A stretch of 64,000 bases of DNA from the IMG/VR virus record IMGVR_UViG_3300006871_000008, positions 1-64,000 of that record, one strand, 5' to 3'. Each line of letters opens with the position of its first letter. The stretch's first letter is position 1. Positions 29,002 through 36,702 of the stretch are shown in pieces. Both the position numbers and the translations under genes were made by a program. The notes beneath the pieces are model-generated. The model did not search any database and was not told where the DNA came from. It saw only the letters and a list, made by a program, of their open reading frames with translations. This DNA comes from a virus.

Positions 29002-29657
29002 TGTGGCTTCCTTTCCGGCAGAAGGACTTTCAGGCGTTCATGCAAATCCTGCCGTATCACTTGCACCGTCTGTCGGCTATAACCTAACTCCGCTCCAATC
29101 TCGTCGTCGGTATAGCCTTCGACTCGAAGCCTAACAATGTTAGCTTCAAGTTCTGATTGTACTACGCTGTCGATCATTTCTTCGACAGGGCTAATTTCTT
29201 CCAGCACGCCGGAGTCAATCAGCCTTTCGTTTTCGGCATCGTCATACACGCGAGTTGGTATTGCCTTGCCTCGCCGTTCTGAGCGGCTTGGGACTTTAAC
29301 AGTCGGCAATGACTCGATGTAATCCGTAATAGCCCGGTGTATGAAGGCTGCGATAATGGCCTGCGGATTGTCGTTTCCGTCTGGCGGTTCGCGTAGCTTC
29401 TCCACCCCATCGGCCAGCCCGACCATAGCGGCGCTCACAAAGTCGTCAACAAATCGCCGGCTCTTGAATAGCGCGACGTATTGCCCGACAATCGTGAGGG
29501 CGAGGGCCAAGTGGCCTTTCACTAATTGCTGTCCCGCCAACTTCCGGCCCTTACGATGCCGCTCGATTAACTCAACGGTATCTTCCTCGCTGAGTGAAAT
29601 CGTCTCAGCCCACAAAGGGTGCTGGAAGGACACGGCTTGTATCTTAGTGAAACCCAT
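28998..29657 (-). CDS. RNA polymerase sigma-70 family factor
   Basis: 219 aa. Residues 45-90 (LVKGHLALALTIVGQYVALF, then RRFVDDFVSAAMVGLADGVE) match sigma region 2, and residues 175-212 (LRVEGYTDDEIGAELGYSRQ, then TVQVIRQDLHERL) match the region 4 helix-turn-helix. Region 1.1 and most of region 3 are missing, as in small alternative factors. It would direct host RNA polymerase to phage promoters, possibly the late tail genes that lack TTGACA/TATAAT sites. The start is leaderless. Confidence 0.85.
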   Translation of the reverse strand: MGFTKIQAVSFQHPLWAETISLSEEDTVELIERHRKGRKLAGQQLVKGHLALALTIVGQYVALFKSRRFVDDFVSAAMVGLADGVEKLREPPDGNDNPQAIIAAFIHRAITDYIESLPTVKVPSRSERRGKAIPTRVYDDAENERLIDSGVLEEISPVEEMIDSVVQSELEANIVRLRVEGYTDDEIGAELGYSRQTVQVIRQDLHERLKVLLPERKPQ

Positions 29658-29663
29658 TGCTCA

Positions 29664-29691
29664 ATTATACCACCTTCTCGGAATCTGTCAA
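29664..29691 (-). promoter_or_regulatory. Promoter of the sigma gene, embedded in the upstream gene end
   Basis: TTGACA (29691-29686), 16-bp spacer, TATAAT (29669-29664), then 6 nt to ATG 29657. TTGACA encodes Leu-Thr and the TAA in the -10 box is the stop of the upstream gene. Confidence 0.85.
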
Positions 29692-30186
29692 ATGGTGTAG
29701 AAGATATGCGTAGGAAGGTGTAAACGTACCATCCCAAAGTGGTACAGGCTCGTTACAGGCGGAATCGAAGCGCAGCCATAGGTCGCCATCGAACGCGCAG
29801 GCATGACCAATTCCTACATTCGTTATACCCGCTATAACCGCTCGCTGGCCCCTCAGCATGTCCATAAACGCTGCCACGTTCCCGTCCTTGTAGATTATGG
29901 GGAACATATTGCGTCCATCCGTGGTCGTGATGGGGTTGATTTGCAATTCCGTGACCGAGATACCAAAGCCAAGCGCGGCCCGAATCAACTCTTGCGGGTG
30001 GAAGCCACGCCGACGTGTCGGGTCGGGCAGGTACTCGAATATGATTTGGCTGCCATCGTGTCCAATGGCGGCAACCCATTCTTCATACGGGATGCCGGTC
30101 GCCATTGAGAACGAAGTCGGCAGGCAGCCCCAAGCTACCGGGGACTTCCTAAGCGCGATATGGGGCCAGGGTTTAATCGTCGGCAC
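29665..30186 (-). CDS. Cysteine-peptidase-like protein (papain/C39-like fold)
   Basis: 173 aa, GTG start overlapping the upstream stop. AWGCLPTSFSMATGIPYEEW (residues 18-37) resembles the Cys-containing helix of papain-like or C39-like peptidases (xCxPTSxxM), and GIGHACAFDGDLWLRFDSA near residues 126-144 resembles the catalytic His strand followed by D. Such proteins in phages can be peptidases or amidases. The fold is inferred only from these two motifs. Confidence 0.55.
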   Translation of the reverse strand: MPTIKPWPHIALRKSPVAWGCLPTSFSMATGIPYEEWVAAIGHDGSQIIFEYLPDPTRRRGFHPQELIRAALGFGISVTELQINPITTTDGRNMFPIIYKDGNVAAFMDMLRGQRAVIAGITNVGIGHACAFDGDLWLRFDSACNEPVPLWDGTFTPSYAYLLHHLTDSEKVV

Positions 30187-30574
30187 TATTCAAATCCTCC
30201 ACAAGATTCTTGGCCCGCTTAGCATCCTCGGTCCACTTGTCTTTCCAGTACGACTTCCAATTGGGCGGGCCGAATAGCTTGTCGTACTCGTCCTTGTTCG
30301 CGGCGGTCAAAATCCAAATCCCTACACCGAAGCTGTCCCACAGCGGCCACTTGATTCGTTGTGCGGGAGTGAACGTGTACCGCTCCGGGTTCTTAACGTC
30401 AACCCATCGAGTCCCATACTTGGCGTGCGCAAGATACAGGTCGGGGAACCCGACCTGATAGATATTACCGTTGGTGACTTCAACGCACCACTCCCGCACA
30501 GACAAATACTCAATGAGCATTTGCTGAATATGCCACTCTGGTCCGTGGCGATTACGGAAGCGAAATGGGTTCAT
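30173..30574 (-). CDS. VRR-NUC-like PD-(D/E)XK nuclease
   Basis: 133 aa. GPEWHIQQMLIEYLSVREW gives the leading Glu helix; NGNIYQVGFPDLYLAHAKYG and TRWVDVKNPERYTFTPAQ give the G-x-PD and D-x-K catalytic pair with the trailing Q. This is the compact phage VRR-NUC type, which cleaves branched or structured DNA in recombination and repair. Confidence 0.8.
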   Translation of the reverse strand: MNPFRFRNRHGPEWHIQQMLIEYLSVREWCVEVTNGNIYQVGFPDLYLAHAKYGTRWVDVKNPERYTFTPAQRIKWPLWDSFGVGIWILTAANKDEYDKLFGPPNWKSYWKDKWTEDAKRAKNLVEDLNSADD

Positions 30575-30762
30575 GCCCGCACTGGCTCCATGATGTTCTC
30601 GATTGTGAGCAGCCTACCCACAAGGGACACCACCGGGGCTGTCGCCCAATCCGTCATCTTCCTCTGGCTTGCGAGCGCTCGGATTTGCTTGTCCGTCAGA
30701 GCGCTCAGCCACTCTCCGCGAAGGCTGGTCGTCGCGGCGTTCGAGCGGGGGTTGTTCGCCAT
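30571..30762 (-). CDS. Unknown 63-aa protein overlapping its neighbour by 149 nt
   Basis: ATG 30762 follows AAAGGGA with a 5-nt spacer. MANNPRSNAATTSLRGEWLSALTDKQIRALASQRKMTDWATAPVVSLVGRLL... is a plausible helical protein. Most of it overlaps the 3' end of the upstream gene in another frame. Function unknown. Confidence 0.6.
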   Translation of the reverse strand: MANNPRSNAATTSLRGEWLSALTDKQIRALASQRKMTDWATAPVVSLVGRLLTIENIMEPVRA

Positions 30763-30973
30763 AAAGTTCCCTTTCAAGTCTGTTGATGGCAATGAGTGTA
30801 TGCAACTCCATCATTCGCGCGTGCGAACGCATGAAGTCACAAATGGATTTGTACGCTAATGCTTCTGCCGGGGCCAGTGGAATATCCTGGCCGATGCGCG
30901 TGCAGTAATTATCCGCCAGCATTATGAAGCGGATAATTTTCATCTGCACGGCAGCTTGTTCGTCCATGTACAT
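30614..30973 (-). CDS. Unknown 119-aa protein
   Basis: ATG 30973 overlaps the polymerase stop codon (TGATG). MYMDEQAAVQMKIIRFIMLADNYCTRIGQDIPLAPAEAL... is helical for 75 residues; the last 45 are charged and disordered-looking (QPPLERRDDQPSRRVAERSD) and overlap the next gene. Function unknown. Confidence 0.6.
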   Translation of the reverse strand: MYMDEQAAVQMKIIRFIMLADNYCTRIGQDIPLAPAEALAYKSICDFMRSHARMMELHTLIAINRLERELYGEQPPLERRDDQPSRRVAERSDGQANPSARKPEEDDGLGDSPGGVPCG

Positions 30974-33366
30974 CAGTGAGTATCCGCCCAGGATGAAAGG
31001 TTCTTGCCCCACGATATACCGATCAACGGAACCTTGGGGCGATAGGATTCGACGGTGGACTTAACGATGCTGTCCACTTCGTCTGCATATTCCGGCTTCG
31101 TCACCGACAGGATTTCGTCATGCACGTTAAGCGGTGCAACAATCCACTCGCCGATACCAACGGGCTGCAAATCCCAAACATTGCGCTCGACGTGCTTCGT
31201 AATCTCTGCTCCACCTGACTGAATGACATGGTTGGCTGCGGCCCGCATCGCGGCAGCCTGAATCTGGAACGCTGCTCCATAGATTGCAGACGCCGTAGCG
31301 CCACTAGCAGTTTGTACGCGGTCACGTCGCATCACCTTTAAGGTACATTTTCGGAAAGACTCTGGCGGGTTCTGCGCCAACTGGAACAGCACCGCGCAGA
31401 TTTTGTTTTCGAGCGTGAAATAGCGGCGGAAGCCAAGCAGAGACTCGACGTAATCAGCCGGGTCTTGCCAAGTAATCTCCGTTCCGATGCCCCCGTCCTG
31501 CCGCATCGAGCAAAACATATCAAAGATTTTCTTGCGGGCGACAGCAATCATCGGGTAGCGGTTGAGGAACGCGATGTACGCCTTCTCTGCCGTCACCCCA
31601 TCGACGCCTAGCTTTCGACTAATCGTGCCGTAGTCGCCGCCGTAAATCAAGGCGAACACCGCTTGCTTACCGTTCGAGTAGTACGTCGTGAATGTCGAGG
31701 GCGTGGGCCTCATGTCCCGCCCCTCGGCTTTGGCCGCAGCTTCCTCGGCTGCCGCAGCGGCGGCTTCGGCCTTAACGCCATTGACAATTTCTTCGTATGT
31801 ATGCCCGTACAGGAACGCTGCCATTTCAGCGTGAATCTTCCGGCCCGTTTCCAAGTCCTTGCGGAGTTGCGGGTCGTTGTAGCAGGCGTCAGCCAGCGTA
31901 ACCTCGAAGCTGCTAAAGTCACCGCCGCACAGAATGTACCCCTCGCCCGCGAGCGGGAAGCGACCACGCACCCATGCCTCGCGTTTGATGCCTTGCGGGT
32001 TCAATCCGTCAGCACCAGACATACGGGACGAGAGCGTACCAATGACGTTGAGACTCGCATGGAAGCGGCCCGCCGTCAGCAGCTTGTCGTATAGCTCGAC
32101 TTCCTTTACAGCCTTACGACCATCCAGCACTTCGCTGGCCCGCTCGGCTGCCTTGTGCTTGCCAGTGCCACCGCATAACTCGCAGTCGGCTTGGGGCGGG
32201 CAAGTCTTGCCGGTGTTATCGTAGCAGCAGTCGCACGGCCAGTGAGCAATCTTTTCCAGCATGACCTTGCCGGTCGTGTCTCGAATGGTCGTCGTAAACT
32301 CGGACTCGTCCATGACTTCCCGCAGGTAGGCCCGCGCATCACCGGGCGAGAGCGGCTTGCCCACAGTCCGGCGAGAAGCGGAAGTCCGCAATTCCTTCAA
32401 GCCTTCAATGTCGATATTGAAGCCACGCCAACGGACGGCGGCGACCATGCAGGCTAACACGCTGTCGTCGTCGCCAAGTTCGGGCGAACCCCAATGCCGG
32501 TCCAGTCCCTCGGTGTACACAACGTCCTTACGGGCGTACTCGCGGGCCTTCTCATGCGTGGCCCAATGTTCGATATGATATTTGATCTTGCCGGGCCAAG
32601 TGCGGCCCTTAAACACGCCGTCGTTGTCATACACGTTCCATGTATCCGACCGCTCGCTAATGGCGGTGCAGTACGGGGCGTAGCCTAACTCAATCGGCAA
32701 GTGCTTGCGGTCAACTTCGATTTCCGAGAAGTGCGTGGTGTCTTTAATGCCCAAAGCGTGTTCCGCCAGAAACTTCAAACCGCCTGCCGGATGAAACTTG
32801 AGAACAATATCCTTGAAGTCGGGATTGATGCCCGTCCGGTCGATGTTCGGAATGTCGTACACGTTCCAGCGAGGGGCAGACTTGTCGTGTCGGCGAGCGA
32901 AGTAGATGCCGTCGATTTCGACACGCTGCTCAAGTTCCTCGGCGAGTTGGTACGCCAGTACGGTTGGCACACGCCGGATGCGAATATCCTCGCGTGCCAT
33001 GAGGGATTGGTACGGGCCTTTGCGAGAGTAAAGCAAAAGGTCCAAGGCGGACGCAGGCTTCACGCACGGCCCATCGCGGCCCGTCGCCTCAGCTTCGCCA
33101 ATATCGTTGATGATGTTCTCTGGAATCAGGTGGCGTGGGAATTGCCGCAAGATGGTGTAAGTCTTGCAGATATGGAACCAGTCAAACACCAGATTGAATC
33201 CAACGACACCATGCTCGCAAATCCACTCGATAAGGTCAAGGGTTTCACCAACGGTGTGCTTCCAGATTTCATACAGCACAATCTCGCCGCCTTCTACCTT
33301 GTACTGTAGAATCACAGGCAGGCCGTACAAGCCGCACGTTTCGGAATCAAGCCAGATTCGTTTCAT
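30973..33366 (-). CDS. Family A DNA polymerase (Pol I-like)
   Basis: 797 aa. An N-terminal 3'-5' exonuclease begins MKRIWLDSETCGL (Asp7, Glu9), with GFNLVFDWFHI (56-66) as the next motif. The polymerase carries motif A GGDFSSFEVTLADA (Asp483), motif B KQAVFALIYGGDYG (567-580) and motif C VHDEIL near 753. Odd points: a six-cysteine cluster at 378-398 (CDCC, C, C..C) before the thumb or palm, and an alanine-rich insertion at 533-548 between motifs A and B. It is the main phage replicase candidate. Confidence 0.95.
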   Translation of the reverse strand: MKRIWLDSETCGLYGLPVILQYKVEGGEIVLYEIWKHTVGETLDLIEWICEHGVVGFNLVFDWFHICKTYTILRQFPRHLIPENIINDIGEAEATGRDGPCVKPASALDLLLYSRKGPYQSLMAREDIRIRRVPTVLAYQLAEELEQRVEIDGIYFARRHDKSAPRWNVYDIPNIDRTGINPDFKDIVLKFHPAGGLKFLAEHALGIKDTTHFSEIEVDRKHLPIELGYAPYCTAISERSDTWNVYDNDGVFKGRTWPGKIKYHIEHWATHEKAREYARKDVVYTEGLDRHWGSPELGDDDSVLACMVAAVRWRGFNIDIEGLKELRTSASRRTVGKPLSPGDARAYLREVMDESEFTTTIRDTTGKVMLEKIAHWPCDCCYDNTGKTCPPQADCELCGGTGKHKAAERASEVLDGRKAVKEVELYDKLLTAGRFHASLNVIGTLSSRMSGADGLNPQGIKREAWVRGRFPLAGEGYILCGGDFSSFEVTLADACYNDPQLRKDLETGRKIHAEMAAFLYGHTYEEIVNGVKAEAAAAAAEEAAAKAEGRDMRPTPSTFTTYYSNGKQAVFALIYGGDYGTISRKLGVDGVTAEKAYIAFLNRYPMIAVARKKIFDMFCSMRQDGGIGTEITWQDPADYVESLLGFRRYFTLENKICAVLFQLAQNPPESFRKCTLKVMRRDRVQTASGATASAIYGAAFQIQAAAMRAAANHVIQSGGAEITKHVERNVWDLQPVGIGEWIVAPLNVHDEILSVTKPEYADEVDSIVKSTVESYRPKVPLIGISWGKNLSSWADTH

Positions 33367-33548
33367 CGTGCAAACTCTCCCAATTCCCGCAGCACGTCTT
33401 TGGCCCGTTGCAGCCGGTCAAGCAGCCTCTCGGTCGGTCTGCGATTCAGTCGGTAGCACACAAGCAGGTTGCTTTGTGCGTCGGCCAACTCTTTCCAGGC
33501 GTCCAACTTTCGATTGTCGGCTGGTTCGTGTTCAGTCATTAGTCCCAT
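33363..33548 (-). CDS. Unknown 61-aa protein, leaderless
   Basis: The first ATG after the -10 box (7 nt) gives MGLMTEHEPADNRKLDAWKELADAQSNLLVCYRLNRRPTERLLDRLQRAKDVLREL..., a charged helical, coiled-coil-like protein; MTEHEP at 33539 is an alternative start. It overlaps the polymerase start by an ATGA junction, so its translation may feed the polymerase. Confidence 0.65.
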   Translation of the reverse strand: MGLMTEHEPADNRKLDAWKELADAQSNLLVCYRLNRRPTERLLDRLQRAKDVLRELGEFAR

Positions 33549-34380
33549 CAGTTTTATTATACCACAGGTCGGCACAATTGTCAATAGCGGAATCCAAGTC
33601 CTTTTCGGAAAGTTTGCCAGCGGCCCAGGCTAACGCCCAAGTCCAGGGGCCTTCTCCAATCTGGTCAGTTATCTCAACCATCTTAGCCAGCATTTCCGCC
33701 CGGCTCTTTCGGCCCTTCCCATCCATCATATCCATCCGTGGCCGCAATCGCCTGTGGTGTGTCTTTGGCGAGACGTAGTTCTTGGCAAACTCCCGAAACT
33801 CCCGCAGCTTGCGTAGTTGTTCTTCGGGCGGCAGACGTGACAGCCGCATAATATCGCCAGCTTCCAATTCGCGGGATATAGCAGCATCCTGAATTTCTTT
33901 GGGCATCTGCACCAGCGCTAGCCGCAAATGTACCCATCCCTTCGATTTCTTTAGGCGGCGGCAAATTTCGCTGGCGGACGTACCTGCCGGGAACATTTTG
34001 GATATGGCGGTGGCTTGTTGCATCACCGTCAAGTCAACCCGCTCGATATTCTCGATTAGATTCCGTTCGCGGGCTTCCTGCTCGCTTAATCCGGTGACGA
34101 GAAAGGCAGGAACAACTTTCCACCCAAGTACGCGGGTGACAGCGGCGAACCGTCGAAAGCCGACAATGAGCCGGTACTGAAACGGGGCTGGTAAACCGGC
34201 CAGCACGTCGCTTGCCGGTTGTACTTGTGGCGGCGTTTGTAGCTCGTCCGCTTCGATTTCTTGAGCCAACTCAAGAATCGACTGCTCCGTGAAATCTCCA
34301 CGGCTGTTCCAGTCGGAATCGACATACACAAGTTCCGCAGGAACGTCGATGATTTTGTATTCATTGCTTAGCTTAGGCAT
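33532..34380 (-). CDS. ParB-like protein
   Basis: 282 aa from ATG 34380. A ParB N-terminal domain is visible (ELVYVDSDWNSRGDF, YRLIVGFRRFAAVTRVLGWK, RNLIENIERVDLTVMQQATA), followed by a helix-turn-helix-like region (TSASEICRRLKKSKGWVHLR). The GFRR and ENIxR motifs are the ParB CTP/DNA motifs. No ParA is visible, so a transcription or DNA-organising role is more likely than partition. Its 3' end contains the promoter at 33556-33584. Confidence 0.85.
   Translation of the reverse strand: MPKLSNEYKIIDVPAELVYVDSDWNSRGDFTEQSILELAQEIEADELQTPPQVQPASDVLAGLPAPFQYRLIVGFRRFAAVTRVLGWKVVPAFLVTGLSEQEARERNLIENIERVDLTVMQQATAISKMFPAGTSASEICRRLKKSKGWVHLRLALVQMPKEIQDAAISRELEAGDIMRLSRLPPEEQLRKLREFREFAKNYVSPKTHHRRLRPRMDMMDGKGRKSRAEMLAKMVEITDQIGEGPWTWALAWAAGKLSEKDLDSAIDNCADLWYNKTDGTND
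33556..33584 (-). promoter_or_regulatory. Promoter within the 3' end of the ParB-like gene
   Basis: TTGACA (33584-33579), 17-bp spacer, TATAAT (33561-33556), 7 nt to the ATG at 33548. It is placed to drive the DNA polymerase unit. Confidence 0.8.
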
Positions 34381-34553
34381 CCGTAGTACAGCCCGTAATA
34401 GAAGCCGAACCCAATAGCCCCGGCCACAGTAAGCAGGGCGCACGCCAACCGAACGAAAGCACACTTCGACTGGCCCAAATAGAACAAGGCTGCCACCCAT
34501 ATCAGGGATAGCAGCCCGCAGTTAAGCCATGTCGGGAAAAGTTCAAAGACCAT
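34368..34553 (-). CDS. Membrane protein, 61 aa
   Basis: MVFELFPTWLNCGLLSLIWVAALFYLGQSKCAFVRLACALLTVAGAIGFGFYYGLYYGCLS has two hydrophobic helices separated by a basic turn. It overlaps both neighbours. Function unknown. Confidence 0.65.
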   Translation of the reverse strand: MVFELFPTWLNCGLLSLIWVAALFYLGQSKCAFVRLACALLTVAGAIGFGFYYGLYYGCLS

Positions 34554-34995
34554 AATCAGGATTGACGTAGAGTGTTACATGAGGAATCAGGGAGTCGCCC
34601 GCCATGACCGCGAGTGGGCTATCAAAGCGTGAACGTGTGATTTCAAGGTACTGGTCCAGCCGGGCCTGATATGTTCCCTCACCGTCCACCCTTGGCCGAG
34701 TTTCGTACTGCGGCGGCAAGTAATCGTAGGCGTCTCGAACCGCCGTGACTTGCCCAACTATTCGCAAGGCTCGCGTTGCTGGCGATTTCGTGTAGATGCA
34801 CAGCTTCGCCGGTTGGCCGGGCGTTCGGTCAATAACGATCAGCGGGTTCTTCGTCTGGTAAAGATTGCCTTCCGTGTCGATCAGCAGCGGCACGATATTG
34901 TACAAGTTGAACGGGTCAGCAAACAGCTTACGAGAAAACACCTTCAAGTCCAACTCGGACGCGAATTGATGCAGCGGCTTGTTGAAGCGATACAC
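34543..34995 (-). CDS. Unknown 150-aa protein
   Basis: MYRFNKPLHQFASELDLKVFSRKLFADPFNLYNIVPLLIDTEGN... is an alpha/beta protein with a Tyr-rich centre (DAYDYLPPQYETRPRVDG). It has no recognised catalytic motif. It starts within the coding tail region next to the 63-aa gene. Confidence 0.65.
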   Translation of the reverse strand: MYRFNKPLHQFASELDLKVFSRKLFADPFNLYNIVPLLIDTEGNLYQTKNPLIVIDRTPGQPAKLCIYTKSPATRALRIVGQVTAVRDAYDYLPPQYETRPRVDGEGTYQARLDQYLEITRSRFDSPLAVMAGDSLIPHVTLYVNPDYGL

Positions 34996-34996
34996 G

Positions 34997-35188
34997 TTAC
35001 TTACCCCGGTTCACGTAGGCGTCTCGTCGATACTCACCTTCCGATACGAAAAGTTGCTCATGCACAGGAGCAGGGACGAAGGTTGGTTTCAGCACGTCGA
35101 AGTGCAACTCGTCCCAGGCGTCGAGGCGGTCTTTCGCATCCAACTGAAACTGCCGCTGACGCCACTTCTCGTAATCCAAGGTACTCAT
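34997..35188 (-). CDS. Unknown 63-aa protein
   Basis: MSTLDYEKWRQRQFQLDAKDRLDAWDELHFDVLKPTFVPAPVHEQ... is a charged helical protein overlapping the phosphoesterase stop by an ATGA junction. No motif recognised. Confidence 0.65.
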   Translation of the reverse strand: MSTLDYEKWRQRQFQLDAKDRLDAWDELHFDVLKPTFVPAPVHEQLFVSEGEYRRDAYVNRGK

Positions 35189-36645
35189 TCTGCACCGCTC
35201 ATTTCCTGAACCAATCCTTCCTCTGAGGAAAGGTCGATCTTGTACCGCTTCGGCCCGGCCAATTCGTCAGCCGACCGCAGCTTCACCGGCAGTCGCCAAG
35301 TCACGCCGTACTTCTCGTTGACGCCGTGGATTAGTTGTTGAGGCTCGGTGAAGCCAGAGAAGCGATTGAAACAGTAAGCATCGGTGGCGGGCCAAGGTCC
35401 GTTAACAATCAACTCGCCGTCCATGTCACCGATGTTACCCGGCTTGTGGAAGTGGCCGCACACGAAGTATCGGACGCGAGCGGACTGGCTCGCGGTATAA
35501 TTGAGAGCCATCAGTCGGCCAGCACGCCGCTGTAGGCCGTACCACGGAATGCCCATCGACGAGTTAATGTCGTCGCCGTGGGCAATCTGGAAGCCGATGC
35601 CTTCAATGACCACGTTCGCAGCGAAGGCGTCGGGAATGTTGAAGGACACGTTCTCAAGATCACGGCAGTACATGCGGGCTGTCTCGGCAACGAGATAGTC
35701 CCAATTGTTCCATGCACCGTGATAGTCTTTCTTCTGCGACCGACGACCGTGGTTGCCGGGGACGTACACAATGTCCACGACCGGGATGAAGGCTGCAATG
35801 TCCCGAATCATCAGGGCGTGCAGTTGGCCGATGGCAAGCGAGTTGCGGAATTGATTGCGGAAGGTGGACCGCTCGACCGCTCCATGAATCTCGCCGCTGG
35901 TATGGTCGCCGTAGGCCAGGATGGTTGCTCGATGAAAGCGGAAGTTGCTGAGGGTCGTCTGCGTCCACCTTAGAATTGAATCGACGTAGTTCTCGGCTCG
36001 ACGGCATGACACCCAAAAGTTGTAATTCTCAAGACCACCGCATTCGTGCGGGTGTACTACTTGATCGTGATGCCCGTCAGAAAGGTGAATGACAAGATGC
36101 TCGTCAATCAGGTCGCGGGTCGGGAGGCCGACCGGGCGCTGTGGCGGCAGGCCATTCATCGCCACGATGCGTGGCTCCAACTCCGACACGATGGCTTTGA
36201 ACAAGCCGTGTTCCCGGCTCGCAGCGGACAGTGCCGCCTTTGTCTGCCGCAACTCCGACTTGTAGTGAACAATGTCCGACTCCAACTCCACGACTCGCGT
36301 ATCGGTCGGGTCGAAGCCCTCGCTGCTCCCCTTCACGGCGGCTGGCGTCGGCTGGTCGGAAGCGACCGCGAAATCAGGGGCCTTGCTGCGATAGCCCTTT
36401 GCCTTCTCGACTGTGATGTATTTATTGTTGCCCTTAGCGACAAAGGTGATAACCACCTTGAGATTCGCCAAGACTTCGGCGTTCGCCCGCACGCGAGCGG
36501 CAAACTGACCAGCGGACGTGGGCGACATTGTGCCGTACCCTAACGCACTGGATAGTTCGGTGGTCGTGCCCTTAAAGCCGGTGGCTGCAAGAGCGTAAAG
36601 GTGAGCGGCTAATGCCGGGTCGGGTACTTGAACGGGTTTGGGCAT
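35185..36645 (-). CDS. Calcineurin-like metallophosphoesterase with winged-helix N-terminus
   Basis: 486 aa. Residues 1-100 look like a helix-turn-helix domain (GFKGTTTELSSALGYGTMSP, then TSAGQFAARVRANAEVL). Around 190-450 the phosphoesterase signatures appear: LVIHLSDGHHDQ, ILAYGDHTSG, YVPGNHGRRS, FQIAHGDDIN and YFVCGHFHKPG. Metal-bound His and Asp residues are present. The GD-x(40)-GNH spacing is longer than usual. It could act on nucleic acids (Mre11-like) or nucleotides. Leader about 22 nt. Confidence 0.85.
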   Translation of the reverse strand: MPKPVQVPDPALAAHLYALAATGFKGTTTELSSALGYGTMSPTSAGQFAARVRANAEVLANLKVVITFVAKGNNKYITVEKAKGYRSKAPDFAVASDQPTPAAVKGSSEGFDPTDTRVVELESDIVHYKSELRQTKAALSAASREHGLFKAIVSELEPRIVAMNGLPPQRPVGLPTRDLIDEHLVIHLSDGHHDQVVHPHECGGLENYNFWVSCRRAENYVDSILRWTQTTLSNFRFHRATILAYGDHTSGEIHGAVERSTFRNQFRNSLAIGQLHALMIRDIAAFIPVVDIVYVPGNHGRRSQKKDYHGAWNNWDYLVAETARMYCRDLENVSFNIPDAFAANVVIEGIGFQIAHGDDINSSMGIPWYGLQRRAGRLMALNYTASQSARVRYFVCGHFHKPGNIGDMDGELIVNGPWPATDAYCFNRFSGFTEPQQLIHGVNEKYGVTWRLPVKLRSADELAGPKRYKIDLSSEEGLVQEMSGAE

Positions 36646-36673
36646 CGTGGGTTCCTTTTGGGCCTATACCATT

Positions 36674-36702
36674 ATTATAACCGATACGCTCGGTTTTGTC
36701 AA
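36674..36702 (-). promoter_or_regulatory. Sigma70-type promoter
   Basis: TTGACA (36702-36697), 17-bp spacer, TATAAT (36679-36674). Gives a leader with AAAAGGA before the ATG at 36645. It overlaps the helicase stop codon. Confidence 0.8.
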
